Shown one piece after another: positions 52,403 through 63,628 of a stretch of 64,000 nt of DNA. The first letter of the stretch is position 1; every line of letters starts with the position of its first letter. The DNA lies in assembly GCA_019285715.1 (NCBI GenBank), contig CP079108.1, forward strand, positions 682,001-746,000, given 5' to 3'. The notes beneath the pieces are model-generated. The model was not told the origin of the DNA. It worked only from the letters and a program-made list of their open reading frames with translations, and did not search any database. A program made the translations under genes and the position numbers. Origin of the DNA: Sphingosinicellaceae bacterium. Lineage in GTDB: Bacteria > Pseudomonadota > Alphaproteobacteria > Sphingomonadales > Sphingomonadaceae.

Positions 52403-54721
52403 TCAGCGCAGCTTGATGCCGGCCGAGACGCCGATGATGCGGGGGTCGTTGAACACCGCGGCGTTGTAGTTCTCGATGACCCCCTTGAGGTTCTTCTCGT
52501 TGGTGACGTTCCGGGCGAATACCGCCAGCTCGTACTTGTCGGTGGAGAAACCGACCTTCACGCCGCCCTCGAAATTGTTCTTCGAGTAGAACTCCTTGGT
52601 CCGGTACAGGACGAAGTTGGTGTAGCCCTGCAGGTTCCAGTCGGTTGCGGCGAACAGCTCGCCCTTGCCGACCGGGATGCCGTACCGCGCGGTGACGTTG
52701 AAGTTGTACTTCGGCGCGTTCGGCAGCGGGTTGCCGTTGATCTGCGCGAAGTAGGTCGTGCCGGTGCCGGTGCCGCGGGTGAACAGCGGGTCGAGCACGG
52801 TGCAGGTCAGCACGCCGTTCAGGCTGCAGGCCTGGGCGAAGACGTTCTTGTCCTCGATCTTGCTGTGCAGGTAGCTCGCGCCGCCGGTCAGCAGCAGGCC
52901 ACGCAGCGGCCGCCACTCGACGTCGGCCTCGGCACCGTACGCCTTGGCCTTGTCGGCGTTGAACAGCACGCCGTTGCCGTTGGAATCGTTGCCGTTCAGC
53001 TGGATGTTCTTGACCGTGTAGGTGAAGCCCGTCGCGTTGAAGCGCAGCGTGTTGTTGAACAGGCTCGACTTGAAACCCGCCTCGTAGCTGGTGTTGGTCT
53101 CGGAATCGGCGGTGGTGAAGTCGGCGTTGAACACCGCCGACCGGCCCTGGATGGTCGGGCCGCGGAAGCCGCGGGCGGCGCGGGCGTACAGGCTGAGGTC
53201 CGGGGTCGCCTGCCACAGGATGCTGCCGTCCCAGCTCGGCTTGCTGTCGGATAGGCGTACGTTGGTGCGGCCCTTGTAGGTGACGGCGTTGAGCGCGGTG
53301 TTGGCGGTCTTGAGCAACTGCGTGCGCTTGGTGTCCTTGGTCTCGCGGCCGCCGACGGTGATCGTGACGTTGGGCACGACTTCATAGCTGACCTGCCCGA
53401 AGCCAGCGTAGCTGTCGTTGCGGTTCCTCAGCACGACGAAGTTGTTCGGGTTGGCACCAGCCACGCCGGGCAGCAGGAAATAGCCGCGCTGGTCGAACTC
53501 GGTGATGTCGCGCTGGTCGAACCACATCGCGCCGACCTGCCACTTGAACTTGGTGTCGCCGTTGCTGGACAGGCGGATTTCCTGGGTCAGCTGGTCGAGA
53601 TCGCGGAGCCGGCCCTGCGACTGGCCAAAGCCGTTGGGCTGGCCGTTGAACGGGAAGTTCGCCGCCGCGCCGCCGTCGGTATCGCCGCGCGAATAGCCGT
53701 GCGAATTTTCGTAGGCGCTGATCGAGGTCAGGGTCGCAGCACCGAGGTCGATGCCGATACGCATCGAGGTGCCATAGGTCGTGTACTTCTGGTGGTTGTT
53801 GTTCGCCTCGTCGAAGGCGACCTGGTCGCGCGGCGTCGCCGATGCGTCGTTCGAGCCCTTCGCCAGCGCGCCGCGGTAGAACAAGGTCGAGGTGCCGTCG
53901 TACCAGCGCGCATGCGCCGACAGCAGCATGGTGACCCGGTCGTCGGGCGTCATCAGGACCTGGGCGCGAACGTCGCGCTCGTCATAGCCGCCCATGACGT
54001 TCTTCTTCGGCGTCACGGTACCGTCGGCGCTCGCGCCGGCGTAGGTGTTGTCGACCCAGTCGTCGCGGTGCTGGTACAGGCCCGACAGGCGGAACGACAG
54101 CTTGTCGGCGATGATCGGCCCGCCGACGCCGCCGTCGAAGGTCACGGTGTTGTAGCTGCCGTAGGAGGCATCGGCGCGCGCGGTGAAGTCGTTCGACGGC
54201 TTGACGGTGTCGAACTTGATGATGCCGGCGGTGGTATTGCGCCCGAACAGCGAGCCCTGCGGACCGCGCAGCACTTCGATCTGCGCGACGTCATAGACCG
54301 GGTTGGACTTCAGGACGACGTGCTCGAGGACGACGTCGTCCTGGATGATCGACACCGGCTGCGACGCGCCGAGGTAGAAGTCGACGTTGCCGAGGCCGCG
54401 GATATAAAAGCGCGGGAAAATCCGCCCGGTGGTGCTCTCGATATACAGGCTGGGGACGCGGCCCGACAGCGACAGCAAGGTGTCCTCGCCGCCCGAACCG
54501 TAGGTGCGGGCCTGGTCACCGCTGACCACGGCGACCGACAGCGGCACCTTCTGCAGGTTCTCGGAGCGGCGCTCGGCTGTGACGACGATTTCGCCGAGGT
54601 CGTCGGCGGCAGTGGCAGCGGCTGCGGTCTGGGCGGCAGCGTCCTGCGCATGGCCGGGAGCCGTCAGGACGAACGCGGCAGTCAGCAGCAGTGCCGAACG
54701 CGAAGCAACAAATTTGATCAT
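52403..54721 (-). CDS. TonB-dependent outer membrane receptor
   Basis: This encodes 772 residues: a signal peptide of about 25 residues ending near GHAQ|DAAA, plug start GEIVVTAERR, LRGPQGSLFGRNTTAGII in the plug, and a long barrel. It ends in AGIKLR rather than the usual terminal aromatic residue. ATG at 54721. It is upstream of the 52204 SDR run on the same strand but separated from it by a hairpin, and it is a third potential uptake route for the island's substrate or a related compound. Confidence 0.92.
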   Translation of the reverse strand: MIKFVASRSALLLTAAFVLTAPGHAQDAAAQTAAAATAADDLGEIVVTAERRSENLQKVPLSVAVVSGDQARTYGSGGEDTLLSLSGRVPSLYIESTTGRIFPRFYIRGLGNVDFYLGASQPVSIIQDDVVLEHVVLKSNPVYDVAQIEVLRGPQGSLFGRNTTAGIIKFDTVKPSNDFTARADASYGSYNTVTFDGGVGGPIIADKLSFRLSGLYQHRDDWVDNTYAGASADGTVTPKKNVMGGYDERDVRAQVLMTPDDRVTMLLSAHARWYDGTSTLFYRGALAKGSNDASATPRDQVAFDEANNNHQKYTTYGTSMRIGIDLGAATLTSISAYENSHGYSRGDTDGGAAANFPFNGQPNGFGQSQGRLRDLDQLTQEIRLSSNGDTKFKWQVGAMWFDQRDITEFDQRGYFLLPGVAGANPNNFVVLRNRNDSYAGFGQVSYEVVPNVTITVGGRETKDTKRTQLLKTANTALNAVTYKGRTNVRLSDSKPSWDGSILWQATPDLSLYARAARGFRGPTIQGRSAVFNADFTTADSETNTSYEAGFKSSLFNNTLRFNATGFTYTVKNIQLNGNDSNGNGVLFNADKAKAYGAEADVEWRPLRGLLLTGGASYLHSKIEDKNVFAQACSLNGVLTCTVLDPLFTRGTGTGTTYFAQINGNPLPNAPKYNFNVTARYGIPVGKGELFAATDWNLQGYTNFVLYRTKEFYSKNNFEGGVKVGFSTDKYELAVFARNVTNEKNLKGVIENYNAAVFNDPRIIGVSAGIKLR

Positions 54722-55015
54722 TTAAGCGTGGAATCCTTGTGGAACCCGGGTCGCCTATGGGCGGATCGTGACGTTTTCGCGGCAAATCCTTGCGATCCGT
54801 CCAGATTGTTGCGGTGCAGCGAAATTCGTCCGGAGCCGTTGCAACTTTGCACCACCGGCCATCGTCCCGCATCGGACGGCCTGATCGCAGTCGTTCAGCG
54901 GATCGAGGACCGGCGGTTGGACGACGTCGCGGGCCGATCGGCGTCCGCGAGCCGGCGGGTGAAGGACGCGATCGTCAGCCTCAGCCCATCAGCTAGGTCG
55001 ACCCCGGGCGCCCCG
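54722..55015. other. Intergenic region, receptor promoter
   Basis: These 294 bases lie between the receptor start and the trhO stop, both on the minus strand. They must carry the receptor's promoter. I see no convincing sigma70 boxes, RNA gene or intact protein gene in it; short open frames here have no ribosome sites. Confidence 0.5.
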
Positions 55016-55975
55016 CTAAGCCGCTGCCGGGCGAACCGGCAGCACGGCCCCGACATGCGCTTCGCCGCGTGCTGCCGCGAGCCCGGTCTGGCGGTGGCGT
55101 TCGGCATAGCCAGCGCGCTGGCTGTCGTCGCGCGCGCCGTGGCAGGCGGCGCAGCTGACCCCCTCGACGTACAGTCCGGAAGCGCGGTCGGCGGCGCTCA
55201 GCGGGGCGCGGCAGGCTCGGCACAGCGCATGGCTGCCGGGGCTGAGGCCGTGGCCGACCGCAACGCGCTCGTCGAAGACGAAGCACTCGCCCTGCCACAG
55301 GCTGTCCGCCACGGGGACCGTCTCGAGGTAGTTCAGGATGCCGCCGCGCAGGTGGTGAACATCCGCGACACCCTCGGCGATCAGGAAGGCGGTGGCCTTT
55401 TCACAGCGGATGCCGCCGGTGCAGAACATCGCCACCCTCGGTGCCGTGCCGCCCGCGAACAGCGTGTCGCGGTGCTCCCGGAACCACGTCGGAAAATCGC
55501 GGAATGAGCGGGTTGCGGGGTCGATTGCCCCGGCAAAGCTGCCGATCCGGACCTCGTAGTCGTTGCGCGTGTCGATAACGATCGTGCCGGGCTCGGAGAT
55601 CAGGGCATTCCAGTCCTCCGGCGCGACGTAATGGCCGGCCGCCAGCGGGTCGAGGCCGGGCTGGCCCATGGTGACGATCTCGGTCTTCAGCCGGACCTTC
55701 ATGCGGTGGAACGGCATCGTCGCCGCGCTCGACCGCCGGGCCCCGAGACCGGCACAGCCCCGCAGCGCCCGGATCTGCGACAGCACGCGTTCGACCCCGA
55801 TCGCCGTTCCCGCGATCGTCCCGTTGATGCCTTCCGGCGCCAGCAGCAGCGTGCCCTTGACGCGCTGCTCGGTGCAGAACCGTGCGAGCGGCGCCACCAG
55901 CGCGGCGCAATCCGGCAGCGCGGTGAAGCAATACAGCGCCGCGATGTGAAAGGCTGGCGCGTCAGGTTCGTTCAC
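55016..55975 (-). CDS. trhO: tRNA uridine(34) hydroxylase, rhodanese-like
   Basis: This encodes 319 residues of the TrhO (YceA) family, which makes 5-hydroxyuridine at the tRNA wobble position. Residues 1-100 are the acylphosphatase-like N-domain, and about 120-225 the rhodanese domain with active-site C185 in [11 protein letters not shown]. Two C-terminal CxxC pairs (C252/C255 and C275/C278) may bind zinc. The GTG at 55975 is chosen; an upstream in-frame GTG is possible. It follows the transglutaminase gene by 41 bases but is a housekeeping function unrelated to it. Confidence 0.92.
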   Translation of the reverse strand: MNEPDAPAFHIAALYCFTALPDCAALVAPLARFCTEQRVKGTLLLAPEGINGTIAGTAIGVERVLSQIRALRGCAGLGARRSSAATMPFHRMKVRLKTEIVTMGQPGLDPLAAGHYVAPEDWNALISEPGTIVIDTRNDYEVRIGSFAGAIDPATRSFRDFPTWFREHRDTLFAGGTAPRVAMFCTGGIRCEKATAFLIAEGVADVHHLRGGILNYLETVPVADSLWQGECFVFDERVAVGHGLSPGSHALCRACRAPLSAADRASGLYVEGVSCAACHGARDDSQRAGYAERHRQTGLAAARGEAHVGAVLPVRPAAA

Positions 55976-56016
55976 GACGGCAATTCCACTGGTGGCCACC
56001 CGACCGGGCGGCACCC

Positions 56017-56940
56017 TTAGTGAACCGCCGGCGTCATGGCCAGACCGCCCTGCGCCACCATCTCGCCATCCGGCACGACGTCGACCTCGACCTTGATGAT
56101 CTGCTCGCCGGGACTGAGGATGATGCCATCGATCGGCGCGACGTCGGAATAGTCGCGGCCGGTGGCGAGGACGATGTGGCTTTCGCGGGCGAGCACGGCG
56201 TTGGTCGGGTCGAAACCGATCCAGCCGCTGGCCGCGCCGCACCACACCGAAACCCAGGCGTGGGTCGCGTCCGCGCCCGCCAGCCGGGGCTGTCCGGGCG
56301 GCGGGTTGGTGCGGAGGTAGCCGCTGACGTACGCGGCGGGCAACCCGAGGCCGTGCAGGCCGGAGATCATGATGTGCGCGAAGTCCTGGCAGACGCCGCT
56401 GCGCGCCTCGAACGCCTCCGCCGCCGGGGTCGAGACCGTCGTCGTCTCGGGGTCGTACCGGAAGTCGGCGTACATCCGCGACATCAGGTCGGTTGTCGCC
56501 GCGATAATCGGACGACCCGCGGCAAAGCTGCTGCGGGCGTAGTCGGTGATCGCCGGGACCACCGGCGTGCGGCGCGTCGGATACAGGAAGGCCGCAGGCC
56601 CGTCGGCACCGATGTCGCGGGTGCCGAAGGCCTCGACGCGGACCGCCTCCCAGGCGACGCTTTCGAACAATTGCTGGTCGACCTGCGGCTCGACCTCGAC
56701 GCGGGAGTTCGCCTCGATCACCAGCTCGGTGTGGGTCTGGTCGATGACGATGGTGTGAGTACTTTCGCCGAACGGGCCGCGCCCGACCATAGTGCTCACC
56801 GGCTCCGGGGTGATCCGCAGGGCACTGGCGAGCAGGGTCTGGGTCCGCGACGTCGCCGGCGTCAGGCGCAGCACGCAACGCGCGAAGCCGACCGGCTTTT
56901 CATACGTGTAGGTCGTCCGATGGCCGATCGTGTAGATCAT
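56017..56940 (-). CDS. Transglutaminase-like protein (N-terminal bacterial transglutaminase region)
   Basis: This encodes 307 residues. The beta-rich N-terminal domain (1-130, starting [12 protein letters not shown]) precedes a transglutaminase-like core with intact catalytic C184, H227 and D244 ([20 protein letters not shown]). Such enzymes are usually peptidases or amidases rather than crosslinkers. The ATG at 56940 overlaps the stop of the ATP-grasp/alpha-E gene (ATGA). No signal peptide is seen, so it acts in the cytoplasm. It is the last of four coupled genes. Confidence 0.9.
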   Translation of the reverse strand: MIYTIGHRTTYTYEKPVGFARCVLRLTPATSRTQTLLASALRITPEPVSTMVGRGPFGESTHTIVIDQTHTELVIEANSRVEVEPQVDQQLFESVAWEAVRVEAFGTRDIGADGPAAFLYPTRRTPVVPAITDYARSSFAAGRPIIAATTDLMSRMYADFRYDPETTTVSTPAAEAFEARSGVCQDFAHIMISGLHGLGLPAAYVSGYLRTNPPPGQPRLAGADATHAWVSVWCGAASGWIGFDPTNAVLARESHIVLATGRDYSDVAPIDGIILSPGEQIIKVEVDVVPDGEMVAQGGLAMTPAVH

Positions 56941-59471
56941 CCCATGCCGGCAAGTTTGATCGTCGGGACGGCCTTGGCACCCTGCAGGAAATAACGGTCG
57001 GCGACCGCCCCCGACAGCCGCATCAGGGTCTGCTCGAAGCGTTCGATCGTCGGGATATCGAGGGTCGCGGCCTCGCTGACCTCGACCTCCGTGCTCAACG
57101 GCAGCAGGATGCGCTCGGGCTCCTCCAGGATGCCGTCGTCGAGCAGCGCCGGCAACGCCTTCAGATGCTCCTTGACGGTGAGCACCTGGAACGCCAGCGA
57201 CCGCGTGTTGAAGCAGTCGAGCACCACCATGTCGCGCACCGGGATCAGCGCCAGCCCGACCAGGTAGCGCGCCCGGTAGGTGATCTGGCTGTCGACGAGG
57301 TCGAGCAGCAGGTCGAGGTCGTCGGTGGTGGAGGCGTCGTGGGCGAAGGTCCGCGCCATCCGGCACGCGTTGATGCCGCGCTCGATGCGGCGGCCCATGT
57401 CGAGGAAGCGCCAGCCGGCGATGCGGATCATGTTCTCCTGCGCCAGCCCCGACAGCGCCGCGAGGATCTGCAGCGCCCGCTCGATCTGCTGGAGTGCTTC
57501 GGCCTCCGAATGCGGCGTGCGGTCGGTGTCGACAAGTTCGGTCTCGAGGTTGAGCAGCAGCGCCCAGAAGTCGGCCGACAGCCGCTCGCGCATGCTGGCC
57601 GCGGTGCGGCGCGCGGCGCGGACGAGGTAGACCACCGAGCCGTAGGCCTCCTGGTCGCGCAGGGTGTCGCGCGCCGCCTCCAGCGAACCGCGCCCGAGCG
57701 CGGTCTCGTCGAGCGCACCCCAGTCGATGAGGAGCTGCTGCAGCCCGGCCAGCGTCTCACCGCTGCTGTGGATCGCGGACTCCGACACCATCAGGCTGGT
57801 GCACAGGCTGCGCGCCAGGCGCAGCGTCGCCTCGGCGCGTTCGATGTAGCGGCCGAGCCAGAACAGATTGTCGGCGGCGCGGCTGGGCAGGTGGCCGAGG
57901 ATGCGGCGGACGGTGACGTCGTCCGTGCTGGCGAGCAGCGTCGTGCGCTCGACCGGTTGGTCGTCGATCACCCAGACGTCGGCGGTGTGCGCGCCGTCGC
58001 CCATCGAGATGGCGCGGGCATCGGTGCGCTCCGACGTGCGGCAAAAGCCGCCGGGCATGATCTTGAAGCCGTCGGGGGTCCATGCCGCATAGACGCGGAG
58101 CACGAATGGTGCGGCCTCGAGCCGATTGCCCCTGAGCACCGGCATCGTCGACAGGCGGACGATCTCCTGTCCGACGAAATCGCCGGGACGGTCCTGGAGG
58201 CGCGCGAGCAGGTCGGCGCGGTCGGCGGCCGGCAGGTCGGCGATGACCCGCGCCCTCGACTGCTCGCGGTTGCCGCCGAAGACGTTGAAGGCGGGGCCGA
58301 CCACCAGGTCGTCGAAGCTCTGCTCGACGCGCTCCTGCTGCTGCGGCTGCCCGCACCACCAGGTCGCGATGTTGGGCAGCTTGAGTTCCTCGCCAAGCAT
58401 CTGCCGGCAAAGTTTCGGCAGGAAGCCGAGCAGCGCCTTCGACTCCATCACCCCGGTGCCGGGCATGTTGACCATCGCGACGCCACCCGAGCGGATCGCC
58501 TCGAGGATGCCGGGCGTGCCGAGCCGAGAGCCGCCGTTCAGCTCGAGCGGATCGAGATAGTCGGCATCGACCCGGCGCAGGATGACGTCGGCGCGCTTCA
58601 GCCCGGCGATGGTGCGGACGTAGACCTTGCCGTCGCGCGCGATCAGGTCGGCACCCTCGACGAGCAGAAACCCGAGGTAGCGCGCCAGGTGCGCCTGCTC
58701 GAAATAGGTCTCGCTGAACGGGCCGGGCGTCAGCAGGCAGATGCGCGGGTCGCTGCGACTGGCGCTGGCGGCGAGGCCCTTGCGCATGCCGTCGAAGAAC
58801 GGCGCCAGCCGCTGCACGTTCATCGAGTTGTAGACGCCGGGGTAGGCTCGCGACAGGACCAGGCGGTTCTCCAGCGCATAGCCCGCCCCGGAAGGTGCCT
58901 GCGTCCGGTCGTCGAGCACCCACCAGCGCCCGTCCGGCCCACGCCCAAGGTCGGCGGCGTAGATCGGCATGTGTCGCCCGCCGGGTGGCTTGACCCCGCG
59001 CATCGCCCGCACGAAATCGAGGCTGCCGGTCAGCGCGGCGGCGGGCAGCGCGCCGCTCTCGACCAGCTTGCCCTCGCCGTAGATGTCCTGCAGGACCCCC
59101 TCGATCAAGTTCGCGCGCTGCTCGACGCCGGCGGCGATCTGCGCCCATTCGCGGTGGCCGAGGATCAATGGCAGCGGGTTGAGCGGCCAGCTGCGCTCGG
59201 TTTCCTCGCCGTAGATGCGGTACGAGACGCCGGTATCGCGGATGTGCCGGGTGGCGAGGTCGAAGCGGCTTTTCGACTCGTCCTCCGGGTATTCCGCGAA
59301 CCCGGCGAGGAACTTGAGCCAGTCCGGGCGCGGGCGGCGCATGACGTCGAACAGCTCGTCCGGCACCCCGATCAGGGTCCGGTAGTTGCGCAGCCACGTC
59401 GACAGGCGGTGCGCGGCGGCGGGGTCGAGATCGTCTGCCGACCGCGCCGCGACGGACCCGTCAGCGACCAC
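56937..59471 (-). CDS. Circularly permuted ATP-grasp/alpha-E fusion protein
   Basis: This encodes 844 residues. Residues about 75-500 are the circularly permuted ATP-grasp type (DUF404/DUF407), including the [21 protein letters not shown] segment (183-203) and IMPGGFCR (471-478). From about 525 the alpha-E helical domain (DUF403) begins with [21 protein letters not shown]. Many genomes encode the two parts separately; here they are fused. The GTG start overlaps the preceding gene by 11 bases. Predicted activity: ATP-dependent amide/peptide bond formation. Substrate unknown. Confidence 0.9.
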   Translation of the reverse strand: MVADGSVAARSADDLDPAAAHRLSTWLRNYRTLIGVPDELFDVMRRPRPDWLKFLAGFAEYPEDESKSRFDLATRHIRDTGVSYRIYGEETERSWPLNPLPLILGHREWAQIAAGVEQRANLIEGVLQDIYGEGKLVESGALPAAALTGSLDFVRAMRGVKPPGGRHMPIYAADLGRGPDGRWWVLDDRTQAPSGAGYALENRLVLSRAYPGVYNSMNVQRLAPFFDGMRKGLAASASRSDPRICLLTPGPFSETYFEQAHLARYLGFLLVEGADLIARDGKVYVRTIAGLKRADVILRRVDADYLDPLELNGGSRLGTPGILEAIRSGGVAMVNMPGTGVMESKALLGFLPKLCRQMLGEELKLPNIATWWCGQPQQQERVEQSFDDLVVGPAFNVFGGNREQSRARVIADLPAADRADLLARLQDRPGDFVGQEIVRLSTMPVLRGNRLEAAPFVLRVYAAWTPDGFKIMPGGFCRTSERTDARAISMGDGAHTADVWVIDDQPVERTTLLASTDDVTVRRILGHLPSRAADNLFWLGRYIERAEATLRLARSLCTSLMVSESAIHSSGETLAGLQQLLIDWGALDETALGRGSLEAARDTLRDQEAYGSVVYLVRAARRTAASMRERLSADFWALLLNLETELVDTDRTPHSEAEALQQIERALQILAALSGLAQENMIRIAGWRFLDMGRRIERGINACRMARTFAHDASTTDDLDLLLDLVDSQITYRARYLVGLALIPVRDMVVLDCFNTRSLAFQVLTVKEHLKALPALLDDGILEEPERILLPLSTEVEVSEAATLDIPTIERFEQTLMRLSGAVADRYFLQGAKAVPTIKLAGMG

Positions 59472-62400
59472 GCGGACGTCGCAGATCGAGGGTCAGCGGG
59501 AACTCCGCGGTGCGTTCCGGCAGCGGCGGCTTCACCACGCCGGGCGTGTGGCCATGCTCGTCGAAGCGCGCTTTCCGCCGGGCCTGGGCCTCGTAGAAGT
59601 TGACCGGGAAGGTCTCGTAGTTGCGGCCGCCGGGGTGGACGACGTGGTAGACGCAGCCGCCGAGCGAGCGGTTGTACGCCCGGTCGATGATGTCGAAGGT
59701 CAGCGGCGCGTCGACCTCGCGGGTCGGGTGCAGGCCGCTGCGGAGCTTCCACGCCTTGTAGCGGACACCCGCGACCGCCTCGCCCGAGTTGCCGGTCGAG
59801 GTCATCGGCAGCGCCCGGCCGTTGCAGGTGATGACGTGGCGCTCAGGGTTGAAGCCCTCGACGCGGACCTGCAGGCGCTCCACCGACGAGTCGACGAAGC
59901 GCACAGTGCCGGAGTCCGAGCCCTCCTCGCCCATGACGTGCCACGGCTCCAGCGCGTGGCGGATTTCGAGGCTGACCGGGCCGTAATGGACCTGCCCGTG
60001 GACCGGGAACCGGAACGCCCGCTGTGCCTCGTACCACTGGCTGTCGAAGGCGTAGCCGGCGCGGTTCAGGTCGGCGAGCACCTCCTTGAAGTCCTCCCAC
60101 ACGAAATGCGGCAGCATGAAGCGGTCGTGCAGCCCGGTCCCCCAGCGCACCAGCCCGCTGTCCTGCGGCTCGCGCCAGAACCACGCGATCAGGGCGCGGA
60201 TCAGCAGCTGCTGCGACAGGCTCATGCGCGCGTCGGGCGGCATCTCGAAGCTGCGGAATTCGAGGAGGCCGAGGCGTCCGGTCGGGCCATCCGGAGAGTA
60301 CAGCTTGTCGATGCAGATCTCGGTGCGGTGGGTGTTGCCGCTGACGTCGGTGAGGAGGTTGCGCAGCAGCCGGTCGACCAGCCACGGCGCCGGGCGCTTG
60401 GCCTTCGCACCGGGGATCATGCTGAGCGCGATCTCGAGCTCGTACAGGGCGTCGTGCCGGGCCTCGTCGATGCGCGGGGCCTGGCTGGTCGGGCCGACGA
60501 ACAGCCCGGCGAACAGGTACGACAGCGCCGGATGCCGCTGCCAATAGATTAGCAGGCTTTTCAGCACGTCCGGACGGCGCAGGAACGGCGAGTCAGCGGG
60601 ACTGGCCCCGCCGACCACGACATGCGCGCCGCCGCCAGTGCCGGTGTGACGGCCGTCGGTCATGAACTTGTCCGCGCCGAGCCGCGTGGCGCGCGCGTCC
60701 TCGTAGACCCCGTTGGTGATGTCGACCGCTTCGCGCCAGCTCGATGCCGGCTGGACGTTGACCTCGATGACGCCGGGGTCGGGGGTGACCTTGAGCACGC
60801 CAATCCGGCGGTCATCGGGCGGCGGGTAGCCTTCCAGCCGGATCGGCAGGCCCTCGGCGGCGGCGGCGAGTTGCGCGACCAGCTCGAGATAATCCTCCAG
60901 CCGCGCGATCGGCGGCATGAAGACGTACAGCATGCCGTCGCGCGCCTCGACGTTGAGCGCGGTGCGGACGACGGGCGGCTTGCGCTTCGACGGTGCCGGC
61001 GGCTGGGCCGGCTGGACGGCGCCATAGTCCGGCAGCGGCCCGCGCTCGACGTACGGGTCGAGCGGCACGATGTGCGGATAGTCCTTGTCCGCCAGCGTCG
61101 GCAGCGTGTCGAGCGGCAGCCGCAGCCCCAGCGGTGAGTCCCCCGGGATGACGAACAGGCCCTCGCGGGCGAAGTGCCACGCCTCGCTCAGCCAGCCGCC
61201 GCCCTCCGACTTGTGGAAGGCGCGGCGCAGCGGCAGCACGTAGCCGACGGCCTTCGACAGGCCGCCCTGCATGGCGCGGCGCAGCCGGGTGCGCGCCTTG
61301 GGCTCGTCGATCGCGGTTGCGGCGAGGTCGACGTCCGACGGCAGATCGCCCTCGGCCTTGATGAAGTGCAGCGCATCCGCGCGCGCCGGGATGATCAGCG
61401 CCGGATCGACCCCGAGCCGCACCGCGAGCCGGGTGATCAAGCCCTCGGCGTCCGCGATGGTGACGCCCGCCTCGACCCGCAGCGGATCGACCGTAGACTC
61501 GGGCCAGACCGGCAGGCCGTCGCGCCGCCAGTACAGCCCCAGCGCCCAGCGCGGCAGCGGCTCACCCGGGTACCATTTGCCCTGGCCGTAGTGGAGCATG
61601 CCGCCTTGGCCGAAGCGCTCGCGAAGGCGGTGGAGCAGGGTCTCGGCGATGATCGGCTTGGTCGGGCCGGACGCGTCGATGTTCCACTCGGCCGCCTCGA
61701 AGTCGTCGATCGACACGAAAGTCGGCTCGCCGCCCATGGTCAGGCGGACGTCCTGCTTCTGGAGGTCGGTCTCGACCTGTTCGCCGACGGCGTCGAGCGC
61801 GTCCCAGTCGATATCCTCGAATGGCCGCGTGATGCGGACCGTGTCGACCAGCCGCGACACCGTCATCGAGAATTCGAAGTCGTCCGCCGGGCGGCTCGCC
61901 CCGCCGGTGATCGCTGCGGCGGAGCGGTAGTGCGGGGAAGCGGCGAGCGGGATGTGGCCCTCGCCGCACAGCAAGCCGGAGGTCGCGTCGAGGCCGATCC
62001 AGCCGGCGCCCGGAATATAAACCTCGGCCCATGCGTGGAGGTCGGTGAAGTCGGTGCGGGTACCCTGCGCGCCCGAGACCGGGTCGATGTCGGCCTTGAG
62101 CTGGATCAAATAACCCGACACGAAACGCGCCGCCATGCCCATCCGGCGCAGCAGCTGGACCAGCAGCCAAGCGCTGTCGCGGCACGAGCCGAGCGCCAGT
62201 GCGAGCGTTTCGTCGGGAGTCTGCACCCCGACCTCCATGCGCACCGTGTACTCGACGGCGCGCGCGATCTGCTCGTTGACCCCGACAATGAAGTCGACGG
62301 TACCCTTGCCCTCAAGGCGCAGGTCGCTGAACATCTTTTCAAGCAGCGGCCCGCCGTCGTCGACGACCAGGTAGGGCGACAGATCCTGCGCCAGTTGCTC

Positions 62401-62733
62401 GGGATAATTGAACGGCAGCGTCGTCGCGTACGGCTCGACGAAAAAGTCGAACGGGTTGATCACCACCATCTCGGCGGTCATGTCGACGACGATGCTGAAC
62501 TCGGTGGTCGGCTCCGGAAAAACGATCCGCGCCAGCCAGTTACCGTGCGGGTCCTGCTGCCAGTTGATGAAGTGCGCCGCCGGCGTCACCTTCATCGAAT
62601 AGCTCGGGATCCGGGTCCGGGTGTGCGGGGCCGGCCGCAAGCGGACAACGTGCGGCCCGAGCGTGACGGGCTCGTTGTAACGGTATCTGGTAACGTGATT
62701 GAGTGCAGCGACGACGGACAGGGTATTTCCCAA
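59461..62733 (-). CDS. Transglutaminase fused to DUF2126 putative amidoligase
   Basis: This encodes 1090 residues. Residues 1-270 are a transglutaminase-like module with catalytic C184, H233 and D249 ([22 protein letters not shown]). Residues about 300-1080 match the DUF2126 putative amidoligase region, e.g. [26 protein letters not shown], GGANxx-like [10 protein letters not shown] and TDVSGNTHR. The start is TTG at 62733; no ATG/GTG occurs in frame nearby before the conserved [10 protein letters not shown]. It is 67 bases after the third transglutaminase gene and overlaps the ATP-grasp gene by 11 bases. Confidence 0.9.
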   Translation of the reverse strand: MGNTLSVVAALNHVTRYRYNEPVTLGPHVVRLRPAPHTRTRIPSYSMKVTPAAHFINWQQDPHGNWLARIVFPEPTTEFSIVVDMTAEMVVINPFDFFVEPYATTLPFNYPEQLAQDLSPYLVVDDGGPLLEKMFSDLRLEGKGTVDFIVGVNEQIARAVEYTVRMEVGVQTPDETLALALGSCRDSAWLLVQLLRRMGMAARFVSGYLIQLKADIDPVSGAQGTRTDFTDLHAWAEVYIPGAGWIGLDATSGLLCGEGHIPLAASPHYRSAAAITGGASRPADDFEFSMTVSRLVDTVRITRPFEDIDWDALDAVGEQVETDLQKQDVRLTMGGEPTFVSIDDFEAAEWNIDASGPTKPIIAETLLHRLRERFGQGGMLHYGQGKWYPGEPLPRWALGLYWRRDGLPVWPESTVDPLRVEAGVTIADAEGLITRLAVRLGVDPALIIPARADALHFIKAEGDLPSDVDLAATAIDEPKARTRLRRAMQGGLSKAVGYVLPLRRAFHKSEGGGWLSEAWHFAREGLFVIPGDSPLGLRLPLDTLPTLADKDYPHIVPLDPYVERGPLPDYGAVQPAQPPAPSKRKPPVVRTALNVEARDGMLYVFMPPIARLEDYLELVAQLAAAAEGLPIRLEGYPPPDDRRIGVLKVTPDPGVIEVNVQPASSWREAVDITNGVYEDARATRLGADKFMTDGRHTGTGGGAHVVVGGASPADSPFLRRPDVLKSLLIYWQRHPALSYLFAGLFVGPTSQAPRIDEARHDALYELEIALSMIPGAKAKRPAPWLVDRLLRNLLTDVSGNTHRTEICIDKLYSPDGPTGRLGLLEFRSFEMPPDARMSLSQQLLIRALIAWFWREPQDSGLVRWGTGLHDRFMLPHFVWEDFKEVLADLNRAGYAFDSQWYEAQRAFRFPVHGQVHYGPVSLEIRHALEPWHVMGEEGSDSGTVRFVDSSVERLQVRVEGFNPERHVITCNGRALPMTSTGNSGEAVAGVRYKAWKLRSGLHPTREVDAPLTFDIIDRAYNRSLGGCVYHVVHPGGRNYETFPVNFYEAQARRKARFDEHGHTPGVVKPPLPERTAEFPLTLDLRRPRGR

Positions 62734-62800
62734 ACATTACCGAGGAGCGACCTACCTTAGCGAGCGCTCCCGGCATCGGCAACGCACGTCGGGGGCGGGT

Positions 62801-63628
62801 TCAGGCGGGCGTTAGCTCGATGGTCGCGACTTCGTCGGTGTGGACCTTGAAGCCGTTGAGCCAGACCGGGCCGAAGGTCGTGGTCAGGGCGGTGTCGGTG
62901 GCGTCGCGGCCATGGGCCATCAGGATGCGGCCGATGCGCGGGCGGTTGTGCCGGGCGTCGAAAGTGTACCACTGGCCGCCGAGATAGGCCTCGAACCAGG
63001 CGTGAAAATCCATGTCGGTCGCCGCCGGGGGAACTCCGATATCGCCGAGGTAGCCGGTGCAATAGCGTGCCGGGATGTTCATGCAGCGGCACAGCGCAAT
63101 CGCGAGGTGGGCGAAGTCGCGGCACACTCCGACACGGTGCTCGTGGCCTTCGTGCGCGGTCCGGGTCGCGTCGGCGTGCTCGTAGCCGTACTGCAGGCGC
63201 TGGTGCGAGTATTCGACGATCGCCTGGACCCGGCCCCAGCCGGGTTCGATGCCTCCGAACTGGTTCCACGCCAGCCCCGACATGCGGTCGGTCTCGCAGT
63301 AGCGGCTGCCCAGCAGGTAGATCAGCACGTCGTCCGGCAGGTCCGCGACATGGTGCTGGACGGCATCGGGCACATACGCATCGGGCTCGCCGCTGTCCTC
63401 GATGACCAGGTCGCAGCTGAGCACGGTATCGCCCGGCGGCAGCGTCATCCGCGTACAGACGTTGCCGAAGCGGTCGACATAATCGCGGGTCTCCAGCCCC
63501 CGGCTGGTGACGACGACTTCCGGGGTGCGCAGGTCGGCGACGCGCGATGGGTGGACCTTCAACATCGCGGTCATCGCGGTCGGGACGTTGACGCCGAGAA
63601 TGATTTCGTACCCGGCGCGAATCAGCAT
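62801..63628 (-). CDS. Transglutaminase-like protein
   Basis: This encodes 275 residues, with an N-terminal beta-domain (MLIRAGYEIILGVN) and a transglutaminase core with catalytic C169, H209 and D224 (GVCRDFAH, DFHAWFEAY, FDARHN). The ATG at 63628 follows GAGG by 6 bases; a longer frame to 63682 lacks one. It heads the four-gene unit on the minus strand. It is a different branch from the two other transglutaminases in this locus, judged by its shorter N-domain and the ADLPDDVLIYLLGSRYCETD linker. Confidence 0.9.
   Translation of the reverse strand: MLIRAGYEIILGVNVPTAMTAMLKVHPSRVADLRTPEVVVTSRGLETRDYVDRFGNVCTRMTLPPGDTVLSCDLVIEDSGEPDAYVPDAVQHHVADLPDDVLIYLLGSRYCETDRMSGLAWNQFGGIEPGWGRVQAIVEYSHQRLQYGYEHADATRTAHEGHEHRVGVCRDFAHLAIALCRCMNIPARYCTGYLGDIGVPPAATDMDFHAWFEAYLGGQWYTFDARHNRPRIGRILMAHGRDATDTALTTTFGPVWLNGFKVHTDEVATIELTPA

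Noticed and set aside
6227-54721. Whole catabolic island as a recently acquired mobile element
   Set aside because: No integrase, transposase, tRNA-linked attachment site or direct repeat was found, and base composition looks uniform by eye. Transfer is possible but not supported.
53699-55507. A 602-codon plus-strand open frame crossing the receptor 5' end, the intergenic region and trhO
   Set aside because: It has no domain signal and crosses two real genes on the other strand; a coding role is unlikely.
57165-59603. An 812-codon open frame on the plus strand opposite the ATP-grasp/alpha-E gene
   Set aside because: Its translation is low-complexity and rich in Arg, Ala and Gly without recognised domains, which is typical of antisense frames in high-GC genes. 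The minus-strand gene has clear family motifs.
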